Positions 1-11,111 of a DNA stretch of 64,000 nt are shown here, piece by piece. The translations under genes and the position numbers were made by a program. Position 1 is the stretch's first letter, and every line of letters starts with the position of its first letter. Source of the stretch: Gordionus sp. m RMFG-2023 (Eukaryota > Nematomorpha > Gordioida > Chordodea > Parachordodidae); NCBI RefSeq assembly GCF_954871325.1, contig NC_088775.1, positions 36,247,561-36,311,560 of the forward strand, read 5' to 3'. The notes under the pieces are model-generated. The model saw only the letters and a program-made list of their open reading frames with translations. It was not told where the DNA came from and did not search any database.

Positions 1-1818
1 TTTAAAATAATATTAATTTATCTTTTTACCTTAAAATGCTTTTTTAAGTTTGAACTGCTGGACATTGGTTGAAATATTTTTGTTGGGATATAATTTAAAT
101 TTACAAAGTGTAGACTTGGTACCATTAATTTTCTTTATTGATTTAAAATATTTCAAATTAAGGCCAGGGAAGGGTTAAATCATCTTCATCTGAAGAAGTA
201 AATACTATGGACATAATATTCTTTAAAAATTTTTTAAGAATAATAATATCATTAACATTTACTTTGAATTTTGATTGAATATTAATTTCGACAGAAAATT
301 TAACAACGAGAATTTAAAATAAAAATGAAGGAAGTGGTTGATATGAATTAAAACTCGGCTTAAATTATTTATATTAAGAATTAAAAAAATAAAAGAAATT
401 TTATAATACAATAAAATATGTTTTTCTTTTTTTTGATATTTTTTAAGAAAAAAGTAAAGAGTAACGTTTTGCGTTACCGTTACTCAAAAAAAAAGAAACG
501 CGTTACCTAGCGTTCCTTTTCTTCAAAAAAAGTAACGTCGTTATTTGACCCACCACTATTTAATTAAAAAATTAAACATAAAAATGAATTTCGATTTTAT
601 TTATAAAAATAAATGGTTTTTTAGATATAACTTTAAAAAAATTTTTTTTTTTGTTAAAAACGCCATTTTTATCGGATTGGATCAGCAAATATTATATTTG
701 CCGATAACCGATATTTTAAAATGGGCGAAATATCGGCCCGATCCGATAAAAATATCGGTACATCCCTAATTTTCAAATAATTTGTTTTTATTAATTCTTC
801 AAATCATGAGTTCATGAACTTATACAAAATAAGAATGATATATAATTCATTTTTGTATATAAATTATGAATAGAAATAAAAAATTTATTTATGTAATAAA
901 ATAAGATGTTACCTTTATTTGTTTATTTGGCACTATATGTTTTATTTGCATAGTGTTGGATAATGTCTTCTTGGGATTTTTGAATATTGTGAATAGTTCC
1001 TATGGTATTATATCTTTCAACACATTCTCTTAGAGTATGACAATATATAAATTTAATAGTCTAAAATCTTATAATTAGTGATATTTGTTTTCTATATTAA
1101 TTTGTCATTTATGAAAAGTTTTAAAAAGATGACAAAATTTTATAAATGAATGAATGCAACAAAAAAAAATAAATGTCAACAGATGTCTAACACAAGTGGA
1201 CAAATAAATTATAAATCTGTTAAATTTATCAAGACATTTTCTAATAGTAGTTAATAGAAAAATTTGATAGACTCAAAAATTTGGTCAAAAAATGAGTTGC
1301 CCAAGTTAGACAGGTTTTACTGTATATTCTATAAATTTAATTTAATAAACACATTAATTTTTATTTATAAATGTATTCGCAAAACATCATAATTAATAAA
1401 AGAAAATTCTAAAAATTTAAATTGAATTTTATAAAATATTGAGTCTTTATAAAATATTAATGATTCGGAACCGGTTATTCGATCCAGTCATTAGTACGTG
1501 CCAGGCCATTTTGTGATTTTGCTAAATTGAATTATCTCCTTCTATACTTAATCAATATGCTTTCCCCTGTAGTTTGTATGGAAAATAAATATAGCTAGAT
1601 ATTTTATAAGTCAATGAGAAATTCATCTAACCTTGAGCCTAATTATAGACAGTAAAAAATTTTTAGAAACAAATTTATGAATATAATAATATTGAGGTAA
1701 ACATGTTTATAATTGCTAAGTTCAACCCATATTTTCTCTATTTTAATGGAAGGTCAAACAAATCAATTTCAGAAATGCTTATGAAACCAAACTCGAAAGG
1801 TAAAAAAATTAGGATCCA
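1..1818. other. AT-rich 3' flank with one hAT-like end fragment
   Basis: No gene is visible. Positions about 430-545 carry GTAACG-rich sequence in both orientations (GCGTTACC and GTAACG), and about 660-766 holds alternating ATCGG/CCGAT words ending TATCGGTACATCCCTAA, which reads on the other strand as TTAGGGATGTACCGATA, the look of a non-autonomous hAT terminus. Related TACCGATA ends recur near 34375-34885 and 46060-46830. The short ORF at 545-769 is made of this repeat and is not a gene. Confidence 0.4.
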
Positions 1819-2122
1819 TATATAATGAGTAACTATAATTATTTATGGACTGTCTATCAAAGATATGCAAAAACTTTATGGTAATATGTTCTATTTTGTA
1901 GTACTTTTTTGTCTTCACTATATATAATGAGTAACTATAATTATTTATGGACTGTCTATCAAAGATATGCAAAAACTTTATGGTAATATGTTCTATTTTG
2001 TAGTACTTTTTTGTCTTCACTATATATAATGAGTAACTATAATTATTTATGGACTGTCTATCAAAGATATGCAAAAACTTTATGGTAATATGTTCTATTT
2101 TGTAGTACTTTTTTGTCTTCAC
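1819..2122. repeat. 102-bp tandem repeat, about 3 near-identical copies
   Basis: The unit beginning TATATAATGAGTAACTATAA restarts at 1819, 1921 and 2023, so the period is exactly 102 bp and the copies look identical. Because 102 is a multiple of three, a frame stays open through all copies and produces a spurious repetitive minus-strand ORF. Identical copies point to recent amplification. Confidence 0.95.
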
Positions 2123-4109
2123 TAGATTCAAGCAGATGTAGGCACGGTTTAAGATATGGTAAAATGTCTGTAGGTTTTATATATTATATTTTAATATGAT
2201 GAAAGAGAATAATAAAAATATGTGATTTACCATCAGTAATCATAATAATATTGGGTATTTTCGGATCGGGTTGGCCCATGGAACTATTGTAAAAACTTTA
2301 TGCCCAGGCCCGCCCCCTCAATTTTATTACAAATGGAATTGAAAAATATACAAAGTGGGAAGGGAGGCCTAGAGAAATTCATGCCCCCCAAAATAAAATA
2401 CATACAATATTTTAATTAAAATTTTAAAAAAAATTTTATGAATATTTTACTTGTCTCATTTGAAGTTAATATGATAGTTTAGTAAAGTTTTGTTTTGAGC
2501 CCTATATTTTCCTTTATTCTGTGAACAACCAACGTCCTCGAGCAGATAGCCCAAGGTTACGGGTAGTTTAGGCATAGGGTTAGAAAAGACACAGATATAA
2601 AATTGGGAAAAAACTATGAAATTATTTTAAAAACTGCAATCAATTAATTTAAAAAATGTGATTCTTTCTAACTATTAATTAAAAATATTACCATATCATT
2701 GCTCGAGCGTTTACTTTTTTAAACCAGATATTCAGAAAATTAAATGTTAAATTTTTAAAACGTACAGTTTCAGGTTAATAAAAACATTAAGGTCAAGTAG
2801 GATTCAGATATATCATGTGATTGTAATATCTTTACCTTAGTTTTGAAATCGAATTCAACCTTATACATCAAAACGTTCTCATTGCTTCTTTCATCCTTTA
2901 TTGATTAAAATGGTAAAAATTCTACAAGTTTTCGAAGCACACATTGTTGGACATGATAAAGAAAACACTATTTATTTATTTAATATCTTCAACAAAATTT
3001 TACAATAAATTTTTTTATTCCTAAAAGGAAAAAAATATTAAAATAATATAACAACGTGCATTTTTCGAATAAAATTTTATATTTAAAAAGAGACGAAATT
3101 AACAATTAGTCCTGGTATTCATGCATCAAAATATATTGTATATAAGATCGCAATAAGTGAGTTATGTATGTATTATACTAAAATATAAATGAATGAATGC
3201 TAAAAATATATTAAATAATTTTTTAACGCGATTTTTACATAATAAATTGGGTTCAAATTAGTATAATAAGTAGCAAAAAAAACATAGAATAAAATGTGAT
3301 AAAAGAGATTCAATTTAATCGAAAGGGGGAAAGAGAATTTTTTTTATTGTAAACATTTTAAGAAAAAATGATTAGACTTTAAATTTTGAAGAATAATAAC
3401 TGATTTTTTTAAAAATATGCTAAAATATGTATTATATCAAAATTAAATAATTTTCTATATAAATTTTAAACTGATAACAACCACAATTAAACATATACAA
3501 TAATTAGAATATTTTGCTTAAAAACCTAGTTAATTTAAATGTTATTTATTTTTTAAGCTCAATACAAGATATAGAAATTGAGAAATGAAGAAAAACCTAT
3601 GATAAAAAAAATTGAATCAATAGTTGAATAGGTAAAAAGTTTTGATTATCCATAAAATTATAAATAAAATAAATTTTATAAAAATAAAGACCCTATTTTA
3701 AATAAGGGGGGGGGGGGGTTGAGTTTGATTGAAATATGAATATTCATTTTAAAAAAAATAGAACAAATTTTATGTATAATAAAAAAGTAAATATAAAGGT
3801 CCCCGATACAATATAATTTATAACTTAATTTTTTAAAAAAATTTTTGAAGCATTACACGAAAATGATAAATAGTTAATTATTGCTGGACTTAACTTCAAA
3901 CTTTATTTAAATTTATAAGTTACCGTTAATAAGTTATAAATGAAATCGCTCAACAAATAATTGCACAAAATTTATTAAACCATGTGATAAAATATTTTTA
4001 TATAATCATAATTATAAAGGATATTTTTATAATGCTTGTTTTTTTCAAAAATATTTGCAATTAATTTTTGAAATATACATGATGAGTGGATTATTTTTTT
4101 AAAAAAATA
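2123..4109. other. no gene; AT-rich sequence downstream of egh
   Basis: This should contain the egh 3' UTR (minus strand, leftward from 4110). AATAAA occurs on that strand near 3975 but base composition makes such hits uninformative. Around 2255-2395 there are GGCCC/GGGCC words and AGGCCTAGAG, probably a decayed MITE. A run of about 13 G lies near 3709-3718. Confidence 0.4.
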
Positions 4110-4294
4110 TCAACTTTCGATTTGCTTAGAGACGATATAAAATTGGTGCTTCTTACCTATAAGACCCCATATCACCGCTATGACCTCAATAACGACATTA
4201 AAAGGTATGACCGCGATGGATCCGATCACACAAAATGCAAAAAAAGCAAATTGGTAGATCGAATGCCTTATCGAATGTGAACCGCTTGAATCGC
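4110..4294 (-). CDS. egh: egghead exon 4: C-terminal membrane segment and tail
   Basis: Codes for the last 60 residues. FNVVIEVIAVIWGLIGKKHQ followed by FYIVSK matches fly VNVVIENVAVIWGLVGKKHK and FYVVQK almost residue for residue; the frame then stops with TGA at 4112-4110. The preceding FAFFAFCVIGSIAVIP is a membrane helix. A good acceptor (aacatttcag|GC) sits at 4296-4295. The plus-strand ORF that overlaps this exon is a shadow. Its distance of about 13 kb from exon 3 is unusual but the match is too specific to be chance. Confidence 0.88.
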
Positions 4295-5130
4295 CTGAAA
4301 TGTTCACTGTTGGATTATATAATTTAAGTATAAGGTTTTATATCACTTTTCTTATTTTTTTGGCGTTAATCCTTATTCGTATAATTTCTGTTATTTACGT
4401 TTTTTATGTAATAATTAAATCTTTGTTTTATATCATACATTAAAATTTCATAATTTAAATCTTGGTTCCCAAAAATAATTCTTTTAAATACTATATTAAA
4501 ATTAGAAAATGAAATTTTATATAAATACTATTCGTTATGAAAAAATAACTGTTAAGTCCACGAAAAGATCTGTAATATATTACATCGCGTTCTGGTATGA
4601 TATATTTTTGATGCTTATCTGTTTAGCCTAGTCTAAACCTGGGGAATCACTAGCCTTTAAAATAGCAGGGGGTTCAAAAAATTATTAAATTTTTTTTAAG
4701 ATATCCAAAATTACCTTCTTTTGCTTAGACTAACATTATCAAAATATAAAAAAAAATTCGAAATTTTGAGGGGGCTCTTCCAATTTTTCCGACTCCCCCC
4801 CCCCCCCCTTAGTGATGCTACTGATCTAAATAGCCTTTGATCTAGGACACCCTATTTTAGTTTGTTTTAAGTGTTTGGTAGCATTGTTATTTTTCGTATT
4901 TTGCCCCTCTCATTTTTTTACGTTGTTAAGTCGAAAATTTTGTGAGCTTGGGTTTTCGGGAGAATCTCAATAGAAGGATGGAATGATTAGATAATATTTG
5001 CTGTTGAATATTAAGAGGTACTGTGAAATAAAATTGATTATAGGAATCCACCAAATGAATGTTTTATTCATAAACGGAGATATATTAATTGTAACTCTTT
5101 GTCGAAGGTTAAAAAAAGTCTTCGTTTAGA
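4295..5130. other. egh intron 3, AT-rich, no gene seen
   Basis: Nothing codes here. A run of about 16 C near 4794-4809 is a simple repeat. The sequence is mostly unique-looking A/T-rich intron. Confidence 0.4.
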
Positions 5131-5640
5131 TTTTCAGTCTTAATAATACGATGCCCTAGACCCTTGAAAAAGGTTAGGGCGTGAGTGACAAAGGAAATTA
5201 GCTTTTAGTATGATTATTAATAATATATGGTTGGAAGGCAACGCAGAAAGATTTGGAAGATTTGCCCCGTTCTGCGTCGGCTATAGTTTCATGGTTTATA
5301 TTGGGATGCAAGTAAATCTACACAGGAAAAGTTCTATGTTAGAAACTCACTAGTCTTACATGGGATCTTAGATGAGTGATTAGGACGCTTACAATCTGTG
5401 TTGCAAAGTCTAGTCGGCTAAAAGTTAGAAGGAATTCTAACAGATTTCAAGGCTAGAGGTATAGTGTCAATGTATCTGGCATTTTCTCGAAATCTACCTC
5501 AGCATCGATTGTAATGCAGGGATGCGATCTTTTGAGCCAACAGGAACATATTGGACATGTATAATTACCATATTGCAATTAAGTCTGAATCCGATAGCGT
5601 GATAAAGCTCATCATTTGTGTAAGTAATAAATCACGTGTT
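5130..5640 (-). pseudogene. non-LTR retrotransposon 3' fragment (decayed)
   Basis: On the minus strand the peptide NDELYHAIGFRLNC near 5625-5580 and FSCVDLLASQY near 5330-5300 correspond to NEELRIAIGLRLGC and FSCIDPLAPSN in the better copies at 63087-63575 and 8930-9486. It is the oldest of the three copies here and is full of stops. It retains only the C-terminal region of the element's protein. Confidence 0.6.
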
Positions 5641-7121
5641 TCTATTCCTCATATGTTTAGGATTTTATCGTAACTATAGAAATTCTCGATGAAAGGCAAA
5701 ATAGTATATAAAATAAAAATGTACAGTAAATCAAATATTTAGTTTTTTTGATTGAACAATAATTGGGAGCTAGATTAAAGTTAACCTTACCTTACCGAGT
5801 ATATTGATTTAGTTAACCCAAATTCAAACTAAATGAATAAGCAGCTCCAGAACCCTTGGTAAATTATATTCAACGTCTCCAAATAATAGCCAAAGACAGT
5901 GACATTTTTCATTTAAAGCTAATAAATTCTTGTCTCAATGTGGACCACATCTTTTTGTCGAAGTAAAATCTAACTCCAAACCTGGAGGAAAATGTTTTCA
6001 GTTAAATTTCAGTAGCTGTACTTTCAATGACTGAACCTACAACACAAGTCAACTTCCGACCAAGATAAAGGTATCAATGCCAAGGAGAAAACGTTCGTGG
6101 AGATTGCACAACTAAGCGACTTAGGAGAAAGTTTTGATATTGCTATTTCCACACATTATATTGCGGGAATAATTTTCCCAGTCTAAGGGGAAAATTAATG
6201 ATCTCAGAGCCCCTGTATTTCGATTATATCAAATTAGCAGTAGCAACAGAAATGGCAAATATCCTCACAAAGTTATATCAATATCTTCAAATAGAAAAAT
6301 ACCTATTAATCAAAATGTCAATAATTCACAACAATGCCTAAATAAAAAATCTATCAAAATTTTGGTGAAAACCAAACCACCTTAACAACAATAACTATCA
6401 AAATCTCGACAGTATGTATTAATCTTTTTATCAAAACCAGACTTCGATAGTTCTAGACCCAAACAAGCACAAGGATATGGGTGAAAATAAATGCGCAGCT
6501 CCCCAGTTATATAATGCCACAATATTACCAACAAAATTTAACACAAGGTGTTATTAATTTAGTATTTTAGACCATATTTATGCCGCTATCTCAACAATAA
6601 TAATTATCAATATTTCTGGCCACATGGGGATTATGTATCTAATAATAAACATCCAATAGAATTTTCTCTACCAAATTCTATATAAATACTCACTATTAAA
6701 CCCTCGATACCCAATATAGAAAAAAGGAGGTAATAAATAATACTACACATACTGCTAGAGTAGCAGTAATCAGCAAAACAATTTATGATAAAAAATTGTA
6801 CAACTCACTGATTCTCCCGAACAGAAATCACCATAAAATCCCTATCTGAATACGAATAAAAACCTATAGGAATTTTTGAAATATAGGCATCGTTTAATAA
6901 TATAAATTTTACTATATTAAATTACTTATAAGGGACAAAGATTTTTCAATATTAAGTCGTGAAATGTTTCCAGACTTTTTGCACACAATATTCAGAGATC
7001 CACGAATGAATTTTTATTCGTTCCCTGTGAATCTACGTAAGGAAAAAGAGCCAATAAATTATATTTCTTTTACTAACTTCTTTCCCCTATGTAATTTAAG
7101 GATAAAGGGTGTTATAGTTTT
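5641..7121. other. no assigned gene; possible decayed retroelement
   Basis: Plus-strand frames around 6050-6560 give short peptides rich in Asn, Gln and Ser, broken many times, with CQGENVRGDC in one frame. This might be an old gag-like region, but I cannot assign a family. The 73-codon ORF at 6964-7185 has no recognisable content and runs into the MITE at 7122. Confidence 0.25.
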
Positions 7122-7458
7122 CAGAGACTTTCATGAGTCGGACCGGCCTTCTGGCCAAGTATGGGCCTATTATTATATTTCATAGCGGGCCTCGGTTTTT
7201 AAAATTTTTTCAATGTGATAGGGCTTAAATTTTTAAATTTAAATTTATCTTATTTGAAAACGAAATGATTGCCAAGATAAACTATTTGTTTATTTTCATT
7301 AAATACAATAATTCAAATTTTTGAGTATGGGCTTGGCAAAAATTTCAAAGCTTGGGCTTTTTTTAAAATATTAAATATGGGAGCTGGGTATAAAAATATT
7401 TTCTACTGTGGGCCTAGGCCGGGCTTGACCAAAAAATTAAGGCCCATGAAGGTCTCTA
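7122..7458. mobile_element. hAT-type MITE (GGCCC-rich)
   Basis: The left end CAGAGACTTTCATGAGTC and the right end, read on the other strand, TAGAGACCTTCATGGGCC form imperfect terminal inverted repeats. The interior carries alternating GGGCCT/AGGCCC words. No coding capacity. An 8-bp target duplication is not evident, so ends could be off by a few bases. Confidence 0.55.
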
Positions 7459-7980
7459 ATAATCACTTTTCTCATTTTTAGCCATTATTCTAATTTTTTA
7501 TTTATTTATATATTTTCCCTCATTCATACAATATTGGTTATTTACATTTTTTTAATCAACTATTTAGGTTTTCTTATTTTTTATAATCAATTTATTTTTA
7601 CATAATTCTTAAATATTACATTCAAATTGGAAGAAAAAATTTTGTATAAATACTCTTGGTTATTTTATATGAAAAGATTATTGTATTATTAATTTTAAAA
7701 TCTTATATATAAACGTTTATTTTAAATTTAACTATATAATTGGTATTGATTGATTGAATAAAATGACTTGCTATAAAAATAAATATTTAAGTACTGTTTT
7801 ACATTAACCATTAACGCAAGATGACGAAAAAAAGTAAATGACACAGGTAAAAGGTATTTTGAATCTGATTCTCTACATTAAAAACGCAAACCTTGAATGG
7901 TGTTTCTAGCCAACTAACTCAATCACAATTTAAATCTATAAAATAGTATAAGAAAAGGAAACTAAAAAGTAGGCTCCTAC

Positions 7981-8313
7981 GTTTAAACGCGCGTTTAGGG
8001 ATCGTCTGGCCCCTTATGCAGCGAAGAAAGATGTTTAGTATAGTTGAGCGGCGCCGAAACAATGTGATAAAACGTCTAACTAAATTATTCGAGCGGCTCT
8101 CTTTGAGTTCAGTTTGGACCAAATTGGGGCGTGATTCAAGGTCATGCAAATTAGGGCGGTAATCAGAGTCGTAATTCGAATGATTGGGTGCATACTTCAT
8201 AAAATTTAAATTATTCGAAATGACAGAATCCGTTTTCGAACCGGATGGGCAAAAGACAGAGGCGTCAAACTGACCGTTAGGTATCGACTTCGTATAATTA
8301 GGGAGAACGATTT
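7981..8313 (-). CDS. unassigned GC-rich open segment, possible extra egh exon
   Basis: A minus-strand segment free of stops in sequence with clearly higher G+C than the AT-rich intron around it. Bounded by acceptor atctag|AAATCG and donor AAAC|gtagga it is 333 nt and starts with two bases and ends with one, so it would fit in frame between egh exons 3 and 4 (both junctions phase 1). The peptide is polar, then basic (NNLVRRFITLFRRR, RAFK) and has no match I recognise. It could instead be a piece of a transposon, since non-LTR fragments lie 0.6 kb away, or an exon of another gene. The open frame actually runs from about 8360 to 7919. Confidence 0.35.
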
Positions 8314-8576
8314 CTAGATGAAATTTTTCGAATTTACTGATATTTATTGAAAATGTGCTATAACATAATTAAAATAATAAATGTTTTTCATATAACTGAG
8401 TGCACTTGGCCCGGAATCCGAGGCAATGATACCCGGAGCCATTATACATAAATGTAGCGAAAATATCGAATTTTTTTACGAACGTTAATCTCCTCTCACT
8501 ATACATTTAAATTTAACCAAAGTGAAAAAATAGTAACGAAAATATATATTAAAAAAAGACTACTCAATTCAAAGTA

Positions 8577-8690
8577 GAGGTGGGCTCGGGCCTAATCTTT
8601 TATTCACAGCCCGCCAGCTCCCGGTGGCAATAAAAAATTAACGCCCTTTCACGCTTAATACTAATTGAGCCCCGCCAGCTCAAAAAAGAC
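8577..8690. repeat. GGGCT/AGCCC-rich MITE remnant
   Basis: Begins TAGAGGTGGGCTCGGGCC and contains several inverted AGCCC words (CCCGCCAGCTC twice). This is the left part of the same broad class of non-autonomous elements as the one at 43610-44018; the right end is not recognisable. Confidence 0.4.
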
Positions 8691-8929
8691 AATATTTTGA
8701 TCACGTTCGAAAATTCTTCAAAACTTTATTGCTATACTTGTACGCTTTTTTGAATTTATTTATCATAGTTTTTATTTCCCTAATTCCATATTAATAATAC
8801 AAAATAATTACAATTTATAAATAGTAAATAAAATAAGATATTAGTAATTTATGTAATACTAAATATAAAAATAAAATCATAAATTCAATATTAATTAATG
8901 AATAAAATTTAGATATAAATTGTAAGTAA

Positions 8930-9550
8930 TTAGGGGGTATCAGTCATTGAGAATATGAAGCTGAGGTAATTGGATTTTATTATATTGAGGGCTAATCTTT
9001 GGCGTAGGTAGTAACCCTCGTTGGGATCTTCGGTCCTAGTAGAGATCCGTTTCCCCAGCTCTTTAAAGAAGGCAAGGGCATGATAGCCGAACGATGTTAG
9101 AGTCGTGGCGATTAGTGGTAGGAATGTGTAATTGGCCGGAAGCGATGGCGAATATTTAGCGAGTTTATTCATCTCGGTGTCTACTAGAGCATCTTTATTT
9201 ATATTGGAAGGGGCAAGGGGATCGATGCATGAGAAATCCCAGGTTAGAAATTCCCCCTCTTCCAAGGGATCATGGTAGAGCCATCGGGACGCTTACCATC
9301 AGAATTGTAGAGTCCAGTGGGTTCTAGGGTTGATGGTATACCGGCAGATTTTAGGGCCCTGGCAATAGTATCATTGCATTTTGAATGTCTAATGAATCTG
9401 CCTCTACAGCGCTTGCAGTGTAAAGAGTGACGGCCTTTGGAGTTGACCGGCGTTTGACAAAGGATGCAGTGATAGGGTATTACCATATCACAATTAAGTC
9501 TTAAACCGATGGCGTGACGTAGCTCATCATTGCTTAGGAGCTGGTCAAGG
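8930..9550 (-). pseudogene. non-LTR retrotransposon C-terminal zinc knuckle and nuclease-like region
   Basis: Minus strand, from about 9550 to the TAG at 8930. The first part shows CILCQTPVNSKGRHSLHC, a CCHC-type knuckle, then RGRFIRH, LEPTGLYNSDGKRPDGSTM and IPWKRGNF; the second, in another frame, continues LTWDFSCIDPLAPSNIN and ends EDPNEGYYLRQRLALNIIKS. RPDG followed by W-D-x-S/T resembles the PD-(D/E)XK nuclease arrangement of R2-like non-LTR elements. A single frameshift near 9244-9265 separates the halves. Only the 3' end of the element is present, as is usual for 5'-truncated copies. Confidence 0.65.
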
Positions 9551-11111
9551 TTTCGCGATGGAAAAGCTTCGAGAAATTTTTATTTATAAAATGAAGAATG
9601 TCCATGTTATTTTATTTCAATTGTGTTAACTTATCTAATAAGAAACTGATTATAGAAAATAACCTTTCTCTTGAAGCCGAACTTGCCGGAACTGACAGGA
9701 TTTTACTAGCTAATTTTCTCAAAACTGCTTCCAAAACTTGTTGTTTTATACATATCTTCTTTTTTTTCGTCTATTAAAAACTTAAGACTTTTGAGATTTA
9801 GAATTAAGCTTATGTGGTGGCTGCACGATAAATCTTTACTTTAAAAAAATGTTGTCAGGGCATTGATATCATTGTATCACCTTTAGAAATTGACAAAATT
9901 TTACTAATTTTTGCTTTCATAGATAAGCTTCATTTATTGTGGGAAAGAAGCTCGGATTATCAGAGCATTCTTTGAATATAGATAAAAATTTTATTAATGA
10001 TAAATGAAAATAAATTTATTTATTACCAAATTTCCATTGCTGAACGAGAGTTGAGAGATTTATTATTTTTCATTCAATTGAAATTTAATAAGACGAGGAA
10101 AAAAATGTATTAAAAATACAGAATTTCAAAAATTATTCTTTTTTCAAGAACTAAATTAAATTAGAAATATATATTATAATTATAAAATTGCAAATTTTTA
10201 GGAAGGCTCATCATGCTTAATAATTTAAAATTTATTCTCACTCACGCCGTGGCCCATCGTGTCATGAGTAATTTCACGGCCCGACCCATCTCTTATTAAA
10301 AGTATATTATACTCTATATACTAAGTAATAAAAAATTGTGTAGTATAGCTTCAAAATGAGTAGTCTAATGTTCGAAATCCGGCTTCACTAAAAGTAATTT
10401 TTAAGTGTATTTGTGAAATATTTTCTTGTACTCGAGCTGGCTATATTAATTTTTGTGATCTAGGCTAGCCATAGTTCACAATCTTTTATAGTCTATACCT
10501 AGTTTAGGTTTAAGTTATCAAATATTAGGTCTAGAAAATAAAAACGAATCAAATGTGCTTATTCGTATCTAATCGGAATAGAAAATTTACAATCGTATTT
10601 GATTAGAATAATTCGTTTTTTTTAAAATATTATAAAATAATTCATAAATATATTGACAGAGATTTTATTCCATTATATTATATAATTTAGTTTAAAATTC
10701 TCATTAGAATGGGCTAACAAGTTGACAGGTTAGGGTGTATTTAAATTATTGATTTCTTTTTTTAAAAAAGTCAAAAAATGATTTTTTCAAATTTAAAACG
10801 GATTTTTTAAAAGAAGTTGGATTTTATAACTTGGAATTTTATGAATAAAATTTTTATACGATCTTCATGTAATATTTTTATTTAAATAAAATCAAACTTT
10901 AAACATTTTATAAATAAATAAAAAAATAGAACTGGCTGCAAGATAGGTCTAAATATCAATAACAATTTTTTTTAATTGCTGGTTACAAACATAATTATAG
11001 ATAATTCATAAAATATTTTACTATAATGATTTAGAGCTAAAAGGTGTAAAGGAAGAATATTTAGCAATAAACATTTTGCTACTGATCTCACATAGACTGC
11101 TCAACGCCCTA
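9551..11111. other. no gene; AT-rich intron with small repeat remnants
   Basis: Positions 10240-10290 carry GGCCC-type MITE words. 10333-10392 (TGTAGTATAGC ... ATGTTCGAAATCCGG) resembles a decayed tRNA-derived sequence. 10505-10620 has repeated ATTCG/CGAAT words and starts TTAGGTCTAG, like the ends of the hAT element at 49564-51308. Nothing codes. Confidence 0.35.

Noticed and set aside
1769-2131. Repetitive 120-codon ORF on the minus strand
   Set aside because: It exists only because the 102-bp tandem unit is a multiple of three; the peptide repeats with the DNA unit.
4794-4809. Long C run, and the G run near 3710
   Set aside because: Ordinary homopolymers; no structural role inferred and length may be a sequencing artefact.
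6964-7185. 73-codon ORF
   Set aside because: No homology and it runs into MITE end sequence.
10333-10392. Candidate tRNA gene
   Set aside because: Only loose A- and B-box resemblance; stems do not close, so it is at most a remnant.
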